A stretch of DNA of 64,000 nucleotides from Triglochin maritima (taxonomy: Eukaryota > Streptophyta > Magnoliopsida > Alismatales > Juncaginaceae). The notes beneath the pieces are model-generated. The model was not told the DNA's origin. It saw nothing but the letters and a program-made list of their open reading frames with translations, and did no database searches. Below, piece after piece: positions 60,549-64,000 of this stretch (positions are counted from its first letter, which is position 1; the number at the start of each line of letters is the position of its first letter). The stretch lies in contig OY821779.1 in the NCBI GenBank assembly GCA_963682175.1, positions 3,794,501-3,858,500 on the forward strand, read 5' to 3'. A program made the translations under genes and the position numbers.

Positions 60549-62260
60549 CTTATTACAAGTTCTCCAAGCTCTTGGTTTCGGGAAAAGGTAGATCTCATGG
60601 ATATTCACCTGTATAAACTAAGCCCAAATTTATACTCTTAGCAATGGTCATCCCTTTCCATATTTTTGGTCCAAAAATGGACTTACGTAAGGAGATCTCC
60701 TATCCCCTTTACTTTTCTCAATAATCACTGAAATCTTGACAGGAGGGAAGCAGAGGAAAACCATCTCCGGCATTAAAATGGGCCAACATTTTTGGAAAAT
60801 CCTTGATCTTCAATTTTTTGTTGATGATACTCTAATTTTCATCCAACCAACATCCCAATATGTTATAAATCTTAAGAGAATACTAAGACTGTTTGGTCTC
60901 TGCTCTGGTCTAATAAAAATATTCAGTAAGAACTTCATAATTCATGTTTTGGCGTTTCCGAGGACATAACCAAACAATTCCAAAACATATTACGCTGCAA
61001 ACAACTGCAGTTTTCCTTCCCTTACCTAGGCTTACCTCTCTCAACTAAAGCTCCAAAATTCAATGATTGGTCTCCCATAATTAATAGGATACGATCCAGG
61101 CTTTAAGATTGGAAAGGAAATTACATTTCTCTTGCAGACGACTTACACTAATCAATGTTGTTATATCAACCATTCTCACCTACTACCTTATGGTGATCTT
61201 CCTCCTCATCAAGGTTAGACACCATTGACTCACTAAAAAGGAATTCCTTTGGAGAAAGGACACAAAATCTGGTTTTCACCTGGTGAACTTGGGCTAGCTA
61301 TGCCGACCCAAAGACAACAACGGAATGTGTATCATCAACTTGGATGAGTTCTCCAATGCTCTGAAAGCAAAATTTATTTGGAAACTTTTGATGGTACTAA
61401 GAATATGGTCACGAAAATTATAAGGCATAAATACCTTTAAAAAGGTATCTTTCTGGAAATTAATTCTTAGCATTTTTTAAAGTTCAAAATTAATCTTTCC
61501 TTCTAGACAAATAACGTGAAAGACACCACATTCTGGTTCAAAAAGAACCATTGTAGTCTTGCTAACTATATCCCAAATATCTTTAACATCTGGCAGGACT
61601 CCGCCGCAAAAGTCGCTAGTATTCAACTTCAATAATATTGAATCGTTGGAACCTTCATCTGACATCTAATGTGGAACTACTCAGTATTTTTGATGTCGTC
61701 CAAGATAATAAACGTTGCATGTTGAACGTGGGAAATGTTAACGACAAACCACTTTGCCTTCTTCCTCAAAATAATAAATATTCTGTCAAATCATTATATC
61801 TCCTGGAGGCACCAAATTCAGACCATGAGGTTGATTTAGAAAAATAAATGTCCATCAAATTAAAATTAAAATATTTGTTTGGCTTGTCCTTAACAACAAA
61901 ATCCCAACATTTGATAACTTGATGAAAAAGAGTGTCCATTGCTCTAACTGATGCCCCTTGCAAAATAGAATCTAAGTGTACCACATAACTACATCTTCCA
62001 TGATCAATAAGATTTTTGATTTCTCTTATGCTGTCTCAGCATTTCGTGCCGTCTCTCACTGCTTAAAGCATCAGACAAGGCAGACTCATCATGACTACCT
62101 TTGGACTGTCTGGGAAGTTACGAACAATTACGTCTTTTTGAACATCTTCTCGTCTTGTGAATCCATAATGTGCAACGTGGCTATTTGGACCAATCAATAT
62201 CATGAACAATATTGCCGTGTTGATTGTCTAATTGGGCTTAACTTAATTTTCACGCATTTA
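60549..62260 (+). pseudogene. LINE reverse transcriptase and zf-RVT remnant
   Basis: Shifting frames read LQVLQALGFGKRW, GLRQGDLLSPLLFSIITEIL, LQFFVDDTLIF (the FADD-type catalytic box, here FVDD), LKRILRLFGLCSGL and FSFPYLGLPLSTKAP. Further down come WRKDTKSGFHLVNLG and, after many stops, PCKIESKCTT, the Cys-rich end of a zf-RVT domain. The order matches plant non-LTR retrotransposons. It is heavily decayed. It starts exactly at the end of the LTR cluster, so that cluster probably inserted into the LINE or replaced part of it. Confidence 0.75.
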
Positions 62261-62291
62261 TAAGCTTTTTTTGTACATTTTGTGACCTAGC

Positions 62292-62487
62292 TAGGGGTGA
62301 GCATCCAGTCCAGACTGGATCAGACCGGATTTTTAGCCGGGGTCCAGACCGAAGACCGGACCGAATCGGTCTAGTCCGGTCAAAAACCAATTTTTTTTAA
62401 ATAAAAAAAAGACCAGTCTGAACCGGACCGAAATTTTAAAATCTTCCGGACCAAAACCCAGACCGGATTTTGGAATTTTGGCTCATG
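62292..62487. mobile_element. degraded copy of the 14120-14379 MITE
   Basis: It opens TAGGGGTGAGCATCCAGTCC and follows the same GGACCGGA/GACCGG word order, an A-rich centre, and GCTCATGCG near the right end. It is shorter, and no target duplication is visible. Confidence 0.6.
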
Positions 62488-62688
62488 CGTCGACATTTAA
62501 ATTAATACATATTTATTTGCTTTAAAAAACATGATCTTCGTTATCCCCACAAAATAATCTCCAAATACGAAAAAAAACGGTAACTACAATGTAGTGCGTA
62601 ATGGTGAAATGATGATCAACATCCACGTGTCAACCCCACACCACACATCCAACACGACCAACCCTAGCATCCGTCCATTTTCCATCCC

Positions 62689-62696
62689 TATAAATA
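62689..62696 (+). promoter_or_regulatory. TATA box-like element
   Basis: TATAAATA, about 100 bp upstream of the short open frame at 62797, followed by a CT-rich leader. It looks like a plant core promoter, but transcription cannot be shown from sequence. Confidence 0.4.
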
Positions 62697-62796
62697 GACC
62701 CAATCCAACCTCCCCATCGCCGTCATAATTTCCTACAATTTCTTCGTTTTTTTCCCTTCTTCCGATGGTTTTGGTTTGGGTCTTTGGGGGGGTTCG

Positions 62797-62928
62797 ATGA
62801 TGATAAATTGCTTTAACCACACCGAACCGGAACCGCCTCTGGAGATTGTTCCCTTCCTTCTCCAGATCCGGTCCCGCCCCGCCCTTCCCCCGAGGATCCG
62901 CGTTCCTCCGCCGATCGGAGTCGGTTGA
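62797..62928 (+). CDS. short open frame of 43 codons, unknown
   Basis: Starts MMINCFNHTEPEPPLEIVPF and ends RVPPPIGVG. It lies in a GC-rich island (62820-63000) downstream of a TATA box and a CT-rich leader, a layout like the start of a small plant gene. No family recognised. It could be a first exon, an upstream frame or non-coding. An overlapping minus-strand frame of 78 codons is less likely because the promoter-like signals point the other way. Confidence 0.22.
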   Translation: MMINCFNHTEPEPPLEIVPFLLQIRSRPALPPRIRVPPPIGVG

Positions 62929-63430
62929 TTCCTACCGCGGAGGCGCCGGGGAGGGGGAGAGGCGGAGGTGGGACTGGAGATGAGGGATTCGGTCGGGGAT
63001 GGGATTCTGATGTGGGTCTCCGTATGTGTTGGAAGACTTTGGCCTTTCGCTGAGAACTCCCCTTCTTTCCATTTTGATTTTTTGGGATATAACTAGTGTT
63101 GGTTTAAATAGTTGTATTTCGTTTCTATAGTTTGTAATATTTTAATTAAGTTGAAATTAACTTGAGAAATGTCTATGTATAAACTATAATCATATAATAC
63201 ATGAAATATGACGTAAATATGAGAATGTGACCTTTGTTGTTATTTTAATGTTGAAATTATTATTTTGGGTTTGAATTTGGAGATGGTTTGGGATTTGGGT
63301 TTGGATTGGGTGTAAATTGAATATAATTTGTTTGTTTCGGTTTGGATGTGAATTTTGTATTATTTTTTTGTAAAATTAACCGATTTCTTAACAAAAATGG
63401 GATCACAATATCACATGTTAGCATATGCAT
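62929..63430. other. no recognisable gene
   Basis: The GC-rich tail of the island continues to about 63050 (GGCGCCGGGGAGGGGGAGAG), then AT-rich sequence. It may be UTR of a small transcript. Confidence 0.35.
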
Positions 63431-63790
63431 CTAAAGCTGGTACTGGCCCGGGCCGCAGGTCTGGCCTAAACTAACGGGTCATGACGACACCTTGACGGGT
63501 CGGCCCACCGGGGCTGTTTATCCGACGTAGAGTTGGATATCAGGCCGGACCTAGGCGAAACTAACGGCCTTCAGGCCCAGCCAGTTTAGCCTCCCGGTAC
63601 CCGGCTCTATATGCGTCGAGCAAAATATTCTGAGCTCTGCCAAGTCAAATTCTAACTTGTAAAGATTCATTATAATTATTTTGAAAGTGCATCCAGCACA
63701 AATTCCAATTTAAAATAGCATGTTGTAGAGCTTGAACAACGAAGTACATGCAATTTATAATTTATCCATGACCGGTTTGCAGCCCTTAGT
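63431..63790. repeat. GC-rich patch, possible decayed MITE
   Basis: GGCCCGGGCCGCAGG, ACGGGTCGGCCC and CCGGCTCTATATGC words like MITE interiors. A left TAAAGCTGGTACTGG and an inverted right TAAGGGCTGCAAACCGG are weakly alike. No duplication of flanks is visible. Confidence 0.3.
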
Positions 63791-64000
63791 AACATAAATG
63801 TAATAACCTTGAATGCCAAATATAACTTGTTACTTTATATACCTCAAGTTATCAACGTAGAAGCTGTATCACTTTAGATATAACTATAATGTTTTAAAGA
63901 TAATCTTAGAAAATATTTTGGTGGTCTTATACTTGCGACAATGTGACAAAGATATCCATATAAGGTACAAATGTGAGACAAATTATTAGGATTGTGAATG

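Noticed and set aside
63431..63790. Confident hAT MITE call
   Set aside because: End similarity is weak and no target duplication was found; listed only as a possible decayed repeat.

Overview
The window is nuclear DNA of a flowering plant, most likely a eudicot. Intron-rich genes of plant families sit among dense, nested plant transposons. I cannot assign a species from the sequence.

Only three host genes are clear. (1) The 3' half of the gene for THO complex subunit THO2 (about 346-6601, + strand) enters from the left edge. (2) An eight-exon gene for a CAD1/NSL1-type MACPF protein (28215-34697, +) encodes about 609 residues. (3) A three-exon R2R3-MYB gene (38033-39340, -) encodes 244 residues of the MYB20/42/43/85 type, with a duplicated G-box just upstream.

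Almost everything else is mobile DNA. 7157-7616: a foldback MITE. 8143-14058: a 5.9-kb Mutator-like element with 61-bp terminal repeats. It carries two convergent, now broken, genes: a plant-mobile-domain (PMD) gene, and a FAR1/MULE transposase followed by an OTU cysteine-protease-like domain. The first intron of each gene is packed with GC-rich hairpins. 14120-22687: a cluster of hAT-type MITEs with 8-bp target duplications, plus a hAT BED-finger fragment. 24262-26229: a solo LTR. 31385-32500: inside intron 4 of the MACPF gene, a foldback element made of two inverted copies of the MULE transposase terminus. 39950-53812: a Ty1/Copia element interrupted by a young 8.4-kb Ty3/Gypsy chromovirus (42713-51145). 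54779-56676: a second, related solo LTR. 57005-62260: LINE remnants split by LTR fragments. 62292 onward: MITE-like and GC-rich repeats.

Three patterns are the most unusual. First, the MULE family keeps palindromic hairpin arrays and inward-facing start codons at its termini, including in non-autonomous foldback copies. Second, the decamer palindrome CGGTCGACCG is clustered in several otherwise unrelated repeats: Gypsy LTRs, Copia-like LTRs and a hAT MITE. Third, the insertions are nested in layers that can be dated relative to one another by target-site duplications and LTR identity. All calls come from reading the sequence; no database search was run.
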